A DNA stretch of 64,000 nucleotides from NCBI GenBank assembly GCA_963805715.1, contig CAWDVK010000007.1:359515-423514 (forward strand), written 5' to 3'. Shown here piece after piece: positions 27,478 to 35,785 of this stretch. The position numbers and the translations under genes were made by a program. A model generated the notes under the pieces. It was not told the origin of the DNA. It saw nothing but the letters and a program-made list of their open reading frames with translations, and did no database searches. Source of the DNA: CAWDVK01 sp963805715. GTDB taxonomy: Bacteria; Actinomycetota; Actinomycetes; Streptosporangiales; Streptosporangiaceae. Position 1 is the stretch's first letter. Each line of letters starts with the position of its first letter.

Positions 27478-28227
27478 GTGTCAGATTCCCGCCAGACCGC
27501 CGGCCGCCGGGAGGGCAGCATGGTGGTCATGTCCAGTCCAGTGATGAGCAGCAGAGCCACCCCAGTCCGAGCCACCGCGGTCCCGGCCACTGCGGTCCCG
27601 GCCACTGCGGTCCCGGCCACTGCGGTCCCGGCCACTGCGGTCCCGGCCACTGCGGTCCCGGCCACTGCGGTCCCGGCCACTGCGGTCCCGGCCACTGCGG
27701 TCCCGGCCGCCGCAGTCCAGGTGCGGCCGATTCCGCCGGACGTGCTCAGCCAGCTCCGCGAACGCGACGACGCGGGTCATCAGCCGCGGCTGATGACCGA
27801 CCGGGACGGCGGCAGCCCGCTGCGCTGCTGCCTGCGGAGGATCCGGCCGGGGGAGCGGGTGGCCCTCGTCTCCTATGCCCCGCTGCGCCGCTGGGCGCAG
27901 CAGACGGGCGCTGATCCGGGTCCCTACGACGAGATAGGCCCGGTCTTCATCCATCCGGAACCGTGCCCTGGTCCGGGCGGCAGCGGGTACCCGCCGGACC
28001 AGGCCGGCTCGCGGCGCGTGCTGCGCGCCTACTCCGCGGACGGCCGCATCCTCGGCGGGCGGCTGGTCGAGCCGACGGAGATCGCCGACGGCGCGGCGGG
28101 TGACCGGGCGCTGGCGGAGGCGCTCGCCGACCCGCAGGTCGCGGTGGTGCACGTGCGCGCCGTCGAGTTCGGCTGCTTCCAGTTCGAGGCCCGGCGGGGA
28201 TCTCCCGGAGACCAGCAGGACGCCTGA
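27478..28227 (+). CDS. DUF1203 family protein with repeat-rich N-terminus
   Basis: The C-terminal 165 residues match DUF1203: CCLRRIRPGERVALVSYAPL, GPVFIHPEPCP, RRVLRAYSADGRI and VVHVRAVEFGCFQFEA. Function of the family is unknown. The N-terminal 80 residues consist largely of Ala-Val-Pro-Ala-Thr pentapeptides encoded by a 15-bp tandem repeat and are probably disordered. The start is uncertain (GTG 27478 or a later ATG/GTG near 27520-27541), and a start after the repeats would give a more typical length. Confidence 0.75.
   Translation: MSDSRQTAGRREGSMVVMSSPVMSSRATPVRATAVPATAVPATAVPATAVPATAVPATAVPATAVPATAVPATAVPAAAVQVRPIPPDVLSQLRERDDAGHQPRLMTDRDGGSPLRCCLRRIRPGERVALVSYAPLRRWAQQTGADPGPYDEIGPVFIHPEPCPGPGGSGYPPDQAGSRRVLRAYSADGRILGGRLVEPTEIADGAAGDRALAEALADPQVAVVHVRAVEFGCFQFEARRGSPGDQQDA
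27577..27711. repeat. 15-bp tandem repeat in DUF1203 gene
   Basis: Nine nearly identical copies of GCGGTCCCGGCCACT, encoding Ala-Val-Pro-Ala-Thr in the forward frame. Copies are almost perfect, which suggests recent expansion or homogenisation by slippage. Confidence 0.93.
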
Positions 28228-28229
28228 CG

Positions 28230-28505
28230 AGGGGCCGGCCGAGTCCACCGCGGCGACGGTGATCGTGTCCGCCGGCGGCTGCTCCGCGTAGGCGCGGGAG
28301 ATCGCGTCCCGGCCGATGAACGGGCCGGCCGGCACGCCGGTGAGCCGCATCACCGCGTCCGGCGTAAACCGGCTGGTGAACCGGGCCAGTCGCCGGACCT
28401 GACGGCCTCGTTGAACGCCGTGACGTGCTCCGCCACCCGGTCCCGTGCCGCCCTGGCGGCCCCGCTGATCATGGTGCCTGTGTCCGGCTGGCTCGTGTCG
28501 CCCAT
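28230..28505 (-). pseudogene. SnoaL/NTF2-like domain protein remnant
   Basis: Leftward remnant starting at ATG 28505. It reads RVAEHVTAFNEAVRSGDW, then after a one-base frameshift near 28386 continues ARFTSRFTPDAVMRLTGVPAGPFIGRDAISRAYAEQPPADTITV, a clear nuclear-transport-factor-2/SnoaL-type domain start. The C-terminal half of the domain is missing: the frame runs into the 3' end of the DUF1203 gene on the other strand without family similarity. Thus it is both frameshifted and truncated, and probably inactive. Confidence 0.6.
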
Positions 28506-28547
28506 GGCGCGGCCTTCTCGTCCCCGCCTCTTAGCTGGCCCGGTCGG

Positions 28548-29547
28548 CTAGAGCACGTCGTGACCGGGATGCGGCTCGGCAGGGATGACCCGCGGCTCGG
28601 CCGGGATGGAGCCCAGCCGGCCTGCCTGGTAATCCTCGAAGGCCTGGACCAGCTCGTCCCTGGTGTTCATCACGAACGGGCCGTAGGCGGCCACGGGCTC
28701 GCGGATCGGCTGGCCGCCGAGCAGCAGGACGTTCGAGCTTCTCGGCCGGGCCGTCCATGACCGGCTGCGCCGCGAAGGTCAGCGTGTCGCCGGCGCCGAA
28801 CACGGCCAGCTGGCCGGTGCGCACCGGTCGCCGCTCCTGGCCGGCTGTCCCGGCCCCGGCCAGCACGTAGCCGAGCGCGCTGAAATCAGCCCGCCATGGC
28901 AGCCGCAGCCGCGCGCCGGGCTCCAGGGTGGCGTGCACCAGCGTGATCGGCGTGTGCGTCACGCCGGGGCCCTGATGGCCGGCCAGCTCGCCGGCGATGA
29001 CCCGGACCAGCGCGCCGCCGTCCGGCGAGCTCAGCAGCGCCACCTGCCGGGCCCGGATGTCCTGGTAGCGGGGGGTCGTCATCTTCATCCGCGCGGGCAG
29101 GTTCACCCATAGCTGGAAGCCGTGGAACAGGCCGCCGCTCATGACCAGTTCCTCGGGCGGCTCCTCGATATGCAGGATGCCGCCGCCGGCGGTCATCCAC
29201 TGGGTGTCGCCGTTGGTGATCAGGCCGCCGCCGCCGTTGGAGTCCTGGTGCCGGAAGACGCCGTCGATGATGTAGGTGACGGTCTCGAAGCCGCGGTGCG
29301 GATGCCACGACGTGCCCTTGGGCTCGCCCGGCGCGTAGTCGACCTCGCCCATCTGGTCCATGTGGATAAACGGGTCAAGCGCGCGCAGGTCCACCCCGGC
29401 GAAGGCCCGGCGAACCGGGAATCCCTCGCCCTCGAACGCCGACGGCGCGGTGGTGACGCTGCGCACCGGCCGGTCCCGGGCGATCGCGCGGTCGGGCTCC
29501 TCGATCCGCGGCAGCAGCAGGATGTCGTCGACCGTCACGGCTGGCAT
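28548..29547 (-). CDS. Pirin family protein (frameshifted near 28738)
   Basis: Bicupin of the pirin family; some members are quercetin dioxygenases, others redox-linked regulators. N-terminal metal site HMDQMGE and SWHPHRGFETVTYIIDG (His-x-His), then LHIEEPPEE, are typical. GAGGAGG precedes ATG 29547. Near 28738 the frame shifts by one extra base; the corrected ending reads NVLLLGGQPIREPVAAYGPFVMNT and stops at TAG 28548-28550, the normal pirin C-terminus. Read unrepaired, translation continues to 28531 with an unrelated Arg/Pro-rich tail. Confidence 0.82.
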
Positions 29548-29618
29548 GACTACCTCCTCGAAAGTACGTGTCCGGGGTAACAGTAGTTGAACACGCAACA
29601 TTCCCGTCTTCCGATTCG

Positions 29619-29669
29619 GTGATCTCGAAGACTTAGCGGGCCTATGTCCCCCAAACTCTTCGAGATCAC
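29619..29669. repeat. 51-bp hairpin between pirin and tetR genes
   Basis: Perfect 13-bp arms GTGATCTCGAAGA and TCTTCGAGATCAC extend imperfectly to 22 bp with a 7-nt loop (cctatgt). It lies in the 153-nt gap after the TetR-type gene stop and before the pirin gene, so it could end the MFS-tetR transcript. It lacks a T-run. It shares size and the TGATC...GTTT look with a hairpin at 61681, so a short mobile palindrome family is an alternative. Confidence 0.6.
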
Positions 29670-29700
29670 GGCCGGGCGGGCCGGCCGGGCACTCGCCCCG

Positions 29701-30322
29701 TCACAGCGGGAGGCCGGCCTCCAAGTGCGCAAGCGCCGCGTCGATGCGGTCGAACATGTTCTTGACGTCGGCTTCCTGGTCTGTCTGCCACGGCATCGTC
29801 GACGCCATGATCACGCCGATGATCGCGCCGGCCATGTTGCGCGCGGCGAAGTCGTCAGGGTCCCGGCCGGCCCTGGCTGCTATCGCGGCGCTGATGACCT
29901 CGATGGTCCGGGTGAACTCGTCGATGGCCCTGGCTCGCAGCTCGGGGACGGCCATGGTGAGCTGCGTTGTCTCGCGGAACTGCTCCATGTCCTCCGGGGT
30001 GAGCGCGGCCATGGTGGCGGCCGCCGCGGCCCGGAACGCCGCGATCGGGCTCAGGCCCGGCCTGCGCCTCGAGCGCGGCCAGCGTGACGATGTCGAAATC
30101 GTCCTGCAGGACCACGTCTTCCTTGGTGGGAAAGTAACGGAAGAAGGTCGCCGGGGACACCTCGGCGGCGTCGGCGATCTGCTCTACCGTCGTCGCCGGG
30201 TAGCCCTGCTCGCGGAACAGCCGGAGCGCGTGCTCCCGGATGGCAGCACGGGTCCTGGCCTTCTTGCGCTCGCGCAGCCCGGCTGGCCGAAGGGGCGCTA
30301 CCGCATCGCTCATGGTCATCAT
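29701..30322 (-). CDS. TetR-family transcriptional regulator (frameshifted near 30050)
   Basis: DNA-binding N-terminus is clear: ARTRAAIREHALRLFREQGYPATTVEQIADAAEVSPATFFRYFPTKEDV, a TetR helix-turn-helix. The C-terminal half (from SPIAAFRAAAAATMAALTPEDMEQFRETTQ to LAHLEAGLPL) is in another frame; a one-base change near 30047-30060 (GGGCCTGAGCCC) joins them into about 206 residues. Its ATG overlaps the MFS stop by 4 bp, so it is co-transcribed with the exporter and probably represses the promoter upstream of that gene. Confidence 0.82.
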
Positions 30323-32124
30323 TCTGCCCGCACAGACCGCGGAGCGCCCGTCTCACTGCGCTGGCCCGCCATCCCGGCCTCTCCCGAGGCGCCGCCCCCC
30401 GCTTCGCTGCCGGTCCCGGCCGCCGCTTCGCTGCCGGTCCCGGCCGCCGCTTCGCTGCCGGTCCCGGCCGCCGCTATGCTGCCGGTCCCGGCCGCCGCCT
30501 CGGTCCCGTTGTCCCCGGCCTCGCTGCCAGCCTGGTCCCCCGCTCCGGCCGGCGGCGTGTCCGCGTAGCGCGGCAGGAAGGCGGCCGCCAGCAGCGCGGC
30601 AGCGACAGCGATGCCCGCGCAGACCCAGAGCATCACGTCCACGCCGCCCGCGTAAGCGTCGCGCACCATGGCCAGCAGCGCCGCCGCGTCGGCCGATGAC
30701 ACCCTGGCCAGGGCATGTGCCGCGGCCACGCCGCCGGCCACGCTACTGCGCGTGGCCGCGGCGACGGCCGGGGGCAGCCCGGCCAGGTCCAGCTTGCTCC
30801 GGTAGACCGAGTCGAGCACCGTGCCGAGCACGGCCACCCCGATGGTGGCGCCGACCTGGCGCATCGCCGTCATGACCGCGGAGCCTGATCCGCTGCGTTC
30901 GGGCGAGAGCGCGCTCAGCGCCGCGTTCAGGGCGGTCGGCATGGCCAGCCCGAGCCCGAAACCGGTCACGGCGAACCAGCTGAGCACGAATCCGGTGCCG
31001 CTGGTCGCCGTGGTGCGGGTGAGGATGGCCAGCGCGAGCGCCATGACCGTGAATCCCGCGCTGGCCAGTACCTTGGCGCTGACCGGCGGGGGACCCGCCG
31101 CAGTTCCGTCGGCCGCCTTCGGCGGGGTCTGCAGCCGCTGCCCGATGCCGAGCCCCACGGCGAGGCCGCCGATCAGCGGGAGCAGCCGCAGGCCGCTGGC
31201 CAGTGAGTCAAGTCCCCGGACATCCAGGAAATACTGCGGCATGGCGAAGGTGATCCCGAACAACGCGAACGACACCAGAGTGGCCAGGATCGTGCCCCAG
31301 GTGAAGCCGGATGACCGGAACAAGGTCAGGTCTACCAGCGGCTCGCCGCCGTCGCGACGGCCCACGGCGCGCTCCCAGGCCACGAACGCGGCAAGGGCCA
31401 GGCAGCCCGCTGCCATGGTGGCGACGGCCGTGGCATCGGACCATCCGTCCTGGCCGGCCCTGATGACTCCGTAAGTGAGCGCGGTCAGCCCGCCGCTGGA
31501 GATCAGCACGCCGGGTACGTCGACCCTGGGCCGGCGCTCGCTGCGCGACTCGGGCATCAGCCAGGCCACCGCGATCACGGCGATGACCACGACCGGGACG
31601 TTGATCAGGAAAACCGAGCCCCACCAGTAATGATCGAGCAGCCAGCCGCCGAGGATCGGCCCGATCGGGTAACCGAGGAAGGTGGCGCCCCCGACCACGG
31701 CGATCGCCCTGGGCCGATCGGCCGCGCTGAACAGGACCGGGATGACCGCCAGGGACAGCGGCAGGATGACGGCGGCGGCCAGGCCCAGGATCGCGCGGGC
31801 GGCGATGAGCTCACCGGTGGAGGTCGAGTAGGCGCAGGCGAGCGAGGCGATGCCGAACAGGACGAGCGCGCCGGCCAGCAGCTTCTTCCGGCCGAATCGG
31901 TCGCCCATCAGGCCCGCCGGCAGCAATGCCGCGGCCAGGACCAGGCTGTAGGCGTCCACGAACCACTGCAGGTCGCTGGTCGACGCGTGCAGCGCACCCG
32001 ACAGGGTCGGCAGCGCGAGCGTGAGCACGAACAGGTCGAGGCCGACGACCAGGACGCTGACGGCGAGCGCGGCCAGGGCACCCCACCGCCGCGGCCCGGG
32101 AGTCGGCGCGAGAGCTGTAGTCAT
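30319..32124 (-). CDS. MFS drug exporter, DHA2/EmrB-QacA type (14 TM)
   Basis: Proton-driven multidrug efflux protein. Fourteen membrane spans are visible, with motif A GDRFGRKKLL after span 2, and motif C-like GYPIGPILGGWLLDHYWW. Length is 601 residues; the last 75 are low complexity and include a repeated Ala-Ala-Ala-Gly-Thr-Gly-Ser-Glu octapeptide (cytosolic tail). It is the first gene of an operon with a TetR regulator. A promoter is visible upstream at 32161-32190. Confidence 0.9.
   Translation of the reverse strand: MTTALAPTPGPRRWGALAALAVSVLVVGLDLFVLTLALPTLSGALHASTSDLQWFVDAYSLVLAAALLPAGLMGDRFGRKKLLAGALVLFGIASLACAYSTSTGELIAARAILGLAAAVILPLSLAVIPVLFSAADRPRAIAVVGGATFLGYPIGPILGGWLLDHYWWGSVFLINVPVVVIAVIAVAWLMPESRSERRPRVDVPGVLISSGGLTALTYGVIRAGQDGWSDATAVATMAAGCLALAAFVAWERAVGRRDGGEPLVDLTLFRSSGFTWGTILATLVSFALFGITFAMPQYFLDVRGLDSLASGLRLLPLIGGLAVGLGIGQRLQTPPKAADGTAAGPPPVSAKVLASAGFTVMALALAILTRTTATSGTGFVLSWFAVTGFGLGLAMPTALNAALSALSPERSGSGSAVMTAMRQVGATIGVAVLGTVLDSVYRSKLDLAGLPPAVAAATRSSVAGGVAAAHALARVSSADAAALLAMVRDAYAGGVDVMLWVCAGIAVAAALLAAAFLPRYADTPPAGAGDQAGSEAGDNGTEAAAGTGSIAAAGTGSEAAAGTGSEAAAGTGSEAGGGASGEAGMAGQRSETGAPRSVRAE
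30398..30496. repeat. 24-bp tandem repeat in MFS exporter gene
   Basis: Four copies with a 24-bp period; three begin GCTTCGCTGCCGGTCCCGGC and the fourth is changed to GCTATGCTG. They encode an eight-residue unit (SEAAAGTG) on the reverse strand in the cytosolic tail of the exporter. Confidence 0.88.
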
Positions 32125-32160
32125 GAGAGTTACCCGCCTTCGAGGCTTAATCTTACATGA

Positions 32161-32190
32161 AGGCTAGACTTAAATGAGAGTGACTGTCAA
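32161..32190 (-). promoter_or_regulatory. Candidate promoter of the MFS-tetR operon
   Basis: Reading leftward, TTGACA (32190-32185) is followed after 18 nt by TAGCCT (32166-32161), a good housekeeping-sigma match, about 37 nt before the ATG at 32124. The surrounding 50 nt are A/T-rich and are where a TetR dimer would be expected to bind, although no clean palindrome is seen. Confidence 0.5.
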
Positions 32191-32363
32191 CTGATTCCCA
32201 GTCTCAGCGTATGACCGCGTCAGGCACGCCAGGCCAGGGCGGGTAGCGGCGACTGCATCCGGCCGGGCAGGCCGGGCCGGGGGTAGCCGGCGCATGAATC
32301 CCGCATGATCCGGCCGCGGCCGCGCATGGAAGCTGCCTGCGCGGAAGCCAGTTGCCCCGGCTC

Positions 32364-32392
32364 GAGGTTGACTGAGAGAAGAGGTTGACTGA
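32364..32392 (+). promoter_or_regulatory. Direct repeat upstream of universal stress protein gene
   Basis: The 12-mer GAGGTTGACTGA occurs twice with a 17-bp spacing, about 40-65 nt before the GTG at 32431. Each copy includes TTGACT, close to a -35 hexamer. Possible tandem activator site or duplicated -35 element; no matching -10 is obvious. Confidence 0.35.
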
Positions 32393-32430
32393 CTGAAACA
32401 GTGCATCCGTTTCCTGAGAGGAGTCGTGAC

Positions 32431-32970
32431 GTGTCCGCCGTACGGAGGGTTGTCGCCGGAGTGAGCGGATCTCCTGGCAGCCTGCAGGCACTGCGGTTCG
32501 CGGTCGATGTCGGCAGGACGACAGGCGCCTGGGTCACCCCGGTCCTGGCCTGGCTGCCGCCGGGAGGTGACTTTGCCGACCGGCGTCATCCGAGCGCGTA
32601 CCTTCGGCAGATCTGGAAGGAGGATGCCTGGCAGCGGCTCTGGCGCGCCATCGACATGGGCATCGGGGGCGTCCCCGCCGACATCCCCTTCGAGCCAGTC
32701 GTGCTGCGCGGAGAGACCGGGGCGGTCCTGACCGGTGTCGCCTGCCGGTCCGGTGACGTGCTCGTGATCGGGGCCGGCCGCCGCGGCGGTCCGCTCCGCC
32801 GGCTGGCGGCCGGGCACGTCAGCCGGTATTGCCTGGCGCACGCCAGCTGTCCGGTCACGGCGGTGCCGCCGTCCGGCCTGGAAGCGGCCACGCACGGCAT
32901 CCGCGGCTGGGCGCTGCGGCATCGCGGCCTGACTCCGCAGGACGCCGATCTGCACGCGGCCGACGCGTAG
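32431..32970 (+). CDS. Universal stress protein (UspA family)
   Basis: Single UspA domain. VVAGVSGSPGSLQALRFAVD is the N-terminal strand with the nucleotide-side loop, and the C-terminal block GDVLVIGAGRRGGPLRRLAAGHVSRYCLAHASCPVTAVPP is the typical ATP-binding G-x2-G-x9-G(S) region, here with GRRGGPLRRLAAGHVS. GAGAGGAG at 32416 supports GTG 32431. A C-terminal extension of about 35 residues follows the domain. Presumed cytosolic stress protein; no operon partner. Confidence 0.85.
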   Translation: MSAVRRVVAGVSGSPGSLQALRFAVDVGRTTGAWVTPVLAWLPPGGDFADRRHPSAYLRQIWKEDAWQRLWRAIDMGIGGVPADIPFEPVVLRGETGAVLTGVACRSGDVLVIGAGRRGGPLRRLAAGHVSRYCLAHASCPVTAVPPSGLEAATHGIRGWALRHRGLTPQDADLHAADA

Positions 32971-33161
32971 CGGCTCTGCTGCCCCGGCCGCTGGCCAGCC
33001 CCCCGGCCCGCGGCCATCCGGCGGCCCCGGCCGCGGTCATGCCCCGACCGCGGCCGGGGCCATGGGCCGCCATTGACATGCTGAGGGAGACTGGATGTCG
33101 TGCGGGCGGCCCGCCCGACCGGCCGGAACGGCGGCCGCTGCCGGATCACTGGGAGGCGACG

Positions 33162-33680
33162 ATGCCAGAGCCACAGGGCGAGGACCTCGCGAGAGTACGG
33201 GCCCGGCGCGAGGAACTGCGCGACCGGTACCTGCGCAAGCCGGCCGACCGTTCACCGACCACCGTCGGGGGCATCCATCACCTGGCCCTGATCTGCCGGG
33301 ACGCCGAGGAAACGATCAAGTTCTACCAGGAGTTCCTCGGCTTCCCGCTGGTCGAGCTGGTGGAGAACCGTGACTACGCCGGGTCGAATCACTTCTTCTT
33401 TGACATCGGCAACCGGAACCTGCTGGGCTTCTTCGACTTCCCGGGCCATGAGCACCCGCCCTGGCAGGAAACCATCGGAGGCGTGCAGCACCTGGCCATC
33501 TCGGTCTCCGCCGAGCAGTTCGACGCGGCGAAGAAGAGGCTCGATGCGGCCGGGGTTGACTACCTCGGGCCTGATCGCGGCGTCGACAACAGCATGTATT
33601 TCCGCGACCCGAACGGGGTCGGCCTCGAGCTGTACCGGGAGGACCTGGGCAGGTTCGAGGGCGAGCCGCTGCTCGACTGA
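33162..33680 (+). CDS. Glyoxalase/VOC-fold protein
   Basis: Vicinal oxygen chelate fold: two beta-alpha-beta modules. TVGGIHHLALICRDAEETIKFYQEFLGFPLVE starts module 1 (metal His in HHLAL), GGVQHLAISVSAEQFDAAKKRLDAAGVDYLGP starts module 2 (His), and YFRDPNGVGLELYRED contains the Glu ligand. GGGAGG precedes ATG 33162. A 35-residue charged N-terminal helix precedes the fold. It may be a dioxygenase, lyase or resistance protein; substrate unknown. Confidence 0.87.
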   Translation: MPEPQGEDLARVRARREELRDRYLRKPADRSPTTVGGIHHLALICRDAEETIKFYQEFLGFPLVELVENRDYAGSNHFFFDIGNRNLLGFFDFPGHEHPPWQETIGGVQHLAISVSAEQFDAAKKRLDAAGVDYLGPDRGVDNSMYFRDPNGVGLELYREDLGRFEGEPLLD

Positions 33681-33707
33681 CGCCAGCGCGCGCCGGCCCG
33701 GCGGGCG

Positions 33708-34124
33708 CTAGCGGTTCTCGACGCGGATGACCAGGCGCAGCCCGGACCAGGTCTGGTCGATCGCGCAGACCTTGTTGTCCACCAGGCCGGTGGGCAGCGC
33801 GATCTCCCGGATGACCTCGTCCGTCAGGTCGGTGGGAACCCGGGACGAGCGTTTCGGCCACGCGATCCACAGCCCGCAGGCGGGCGCCATCTGCGACCGG
33901 AGCCTGGGCAGCTGGGCCTCCAGCTCGGCCCGCTGGGTAACGAACGAGATGATCACGTCGTAGAGCGCGTCCTCCGCGAGGTCGCTGTGGAACGTGACAT
34001 CCTGCAGGGCGCCGAGAGTGTCATAGAAGCTGTCCGGCGCGCCGATCAGCGCGACCTCATCGCCCGGGCTGATGCCGAGCTTGCGCGGCAGCGGGGTGCC
34101 GGAGTAACCGGCAGGCTCAGCCAT
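33708..34124 (-). CDS. DUF3052 family protein
   Basis: A 138-residue cytosolic protein of an actinobacterial family of unknown function: SGTPLPRKLGISPGDEVALIGAPDSFYDTL, then a central LYDVIISFVTQRAELEAQLPRLRSQM and WIAWPKRSSRVPTDLTDEVIREIALPTGLVDNKVCAIDQTWSGLRLV. Its ATG (34124) overlaps the 3' end of the upstream isomerase-like gene by 8 bp, so the two are probably co-translated. Confidence 0.85.
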   Translation of the reverse strand: MAEPAGYSGTPLPRKLGISPGDEVALIGAPDSFYDTLGALQDVTFHSDLAEDALYDVIISFVTQRAELEAQLPRLRSQMAPACGLWIAWPKRSSRVPTDLTDEVIREIALPTGLVDNKVCAIDQTWSGLRLVIRVENR

Positions 34125-34758
34125 GAGCACCTGGCCCGGACCGGGACCGCAGGGTGGCCAGCCCGTCGCCGGACAGGTCATCGAGAGCCTGGGCGCGCCC
34201 GGTCATCGCGAGCAGGAGAGACAGGACCGGCCCGCTGACCTCGGGGCCGCTGCCCGTGCCCCAGTCGGCATCGGTCGCGCGCAGCCGCAGGCCGGCGATC
34301 CGCCGCTTGCTGCCGATCAGCAGGTTGGAACCCTTGAAGAAGTCAGCGGCCCGGGTCACGGCGGCCGGCGGGTAGTCGTGCCGCAGGCCGAGCGGCCGCC
34401 GGATGTCCTCGGAGTGAATGATGACCTCGCCGAGCATCGTGTCGACGGGCCCGGGCGGATGGCTGGTGGCGGGCATCGTCCGGCGGAACTCCGCCAGGGT
34501 GTCCCCCGGCGTTCCGGCCGTCTCGCGGCTGATGTCCCTGGACGTCATCACGCTGAACCGGAAACCTGCTCCGGCGAGCTGGGCGAAGAACCGCATGGGC
34601 GTCATCTTCGCGGTCGCCGTCATGTGCCCGAGGACCTCGCGCACCGACCACTCATCGCACAGCGACTGAGTCGTCCACTGCGCGCCGTCCAGCGGCGCCA
34701 GGTCCGCGGCCAGCGCCTCCCGCTCGGCATGAATCACCGGCCATGGGCTCGCTGCCAT
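34117..34758 (-). CDS. Maleylpyruvate isomerase/DinB-family mycothiol-dependent protein
   Basis: Member of the MDMPI/TIGR03083 group with a DinB four-helix fold: AEREALAADLAPLDGAQWTTQSLCDEWSVREVLGHMTATAK carries the conserved His of the metal site, and GEVIIHSEDIRRPLGL carries the second His. Family members use mycothiol, the actinobacterial thiol. Actual substrate unknown; most paralogues are uncharacterised. First gene of a two-gene set with DUF3052. Confidence 0.8.
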   Translation of the reverse strand: MAASPWPVIHAEREALAADLAPLDGAQWTTQSLCDEWSVREVLGHMTATAKMTPMRFFAQLAGAGFRFSVMTSRDISRETAGTPGDTLAEFRRTMPATSHPPGPVDTMLGEVIIHSEDIRRPLGLRHDYPPAAVTRAADFFKGSNLLIGSKRRIAGLRLRATDADWGTGSGPEVSGPVLSLLLAMTGRAQALDDLSGDGLATLRSRSGPGAHG

Positions 34759-34874
34759 CTCGCCCCTTCCCGCCAGACTGGCCCCACTGGCCCCGCAGCA
34801 CAGCTTGGCAGCACCGGGCCGCGGATGTCAGGTACACGCGCCGGCTCGGCGCACCGGCCGCGGCCTCGATTCGC

Positions 34875-35399
34875 TCAGAACGCGAAGCCGCCGGGCTTGC
34901 CGTTCCGGTCCGCTATCAGTCCGGCGATGGTCGCGATCGCGATCTCGGCCGGAGTCCGCGAGCCGATATTGAGGCCAATCGGCCGGTGGACCCGGCTGAT
35001 CTCGGCGGCGGGCACGCCGAGGTCGGCAAGCGCCTGCACGTGCGGGCCCGCATGCCGCGGATTGCCCATGATGCCGACCCACCGGGCCTGCCCGGCCAGC
35101 GCGTCGCGCAGTGCCGCGCCGAGCTCGGGGCGGTGATGGTCGGTCACGACGACATCGGCGACGCCAGGCGGGAAGCCGTCGGTGCTGTCGGCCAGGACCG
35201 CGCCCGCTGCCTTGGCCGCCTGAGCGCGGTCAGGATCGGGCTCGGCCAGGACGGCGCGGTACCCGGCATCGGCGCCATAGCGGAGCAGGAAGTCAGCGAC
35301 GGGGCTGGCGAAGACGGCGACGAGCACTTTCTCGTCGGCCGGCGGCGGCGCGGCGCCGTGCGCTATGTCGCAGGCAGGATCATCATGCGAGCTGGTCAT
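34875..35399 (-). CDS. XdhC-like NAD(P)-binding protein (Rossmann domain only)
   Basis: A 174-residue protein that matches the C-terminal Rossmann domain of XdhC/CoxI, the factor that delivers sulfurated molybdenum cofactor to xanthine dehydrogenase-type enzymes. Key blocks: VLVAVFASPVADFLLRYGADAGYRAVLAEPDP, VVVTDHHRPELGAALRDAL, WVGIMGNPRHAG and RVHRPIGLNIGSRTPAEIAIATIAGLIADRNGK. The usual N-terminal XdhC domain with its active-site Cys is absent. The divergent Mop-domain gene at 35556 fits a molybdenum context. No molybdoenzyme gene is in the window. Confidence 0.85.
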   Translation of the reverse strand: MTSSHDDPACDIAHGAAPPPADEKVLVAVFASPVADFLLRYGADAGYRAVLAEPDPDRAQAAKAAGAVLADSTDGFPPGVADVVVTDHHRPELGAALRDALAGQARWVGIMGNPRHAGPHVQALADLGVPAAEISRVHRPIGLNIGSRTPAEIAIATIAGLIADRNGKPGGFAF

Positions 35400-35555
35400 G
35401 CATCCGAGCTTGCCACGGCGGCGGCGCCGCGGCGAGTCAGGGCAGCGTCCGGCCCCGGCTCCGCGGGCCGCGCTGCCGCGGGCGGATGACTGGCGGCGTC
35501 CCGGCAGGAACCGCCGTCTGGCACACAGCAACGTCCCGACCAGAACGGAGCAGGC

Positions 35556-35765
35556 ATGCGACTCAGCGCCCGCAACAAGATCAGCGCACGAGTGACCGGC
35601 ATTACCCACGGGGAGGCGATCGCCAACGTCGCGCTGGACGCGAACGGCGTCAGGCTGGTGGCCTCGATCACGGTGGAGGCCGCCAGTGAGCTCGGCCTGG
35701 CCGAAGGTTCCGAGGTCATTGCCATCGTCAAGGCGTCGGACGTGATCGTGGCCGTGCCCGACTAG
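35556..35765 (+). CDS. Molybdopterin/molybdate-binding Mop (TOBE) domain protein
   Basis: A 69-residue single TOBE/Mop domain: LSARNKISARVTGITHGEAIANVALDANGVRLVASITVEAASELGLAEGSEVIAIVKASDVIVAV. Proteins of this size (molbindins) store or buffer molybdate as oligomers in the cytosol. The ATG at 35556 is preceded by GGAGCAGGC. It diverges from the XdhC-like gene. Confidence 0.9.
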   Translation: MRLSARNKISARVTGITHGEAIANVALDANGVRLVASITVEAASELGLAEGSEVIAIVKASDVIVAVPD

Positions 35766-35785
35766 CCGATCGCGCCCGCAGGCCC

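Noticed and set aside
27481..28353. Leftward frame antisense to the DUF1203 gene with RDRSG repeats
   Set aside because: The repeat part is the complement of the coding 15-bp array; only its first 40 residues (SnoaL-like) are meaningful and are listed as a remnant.
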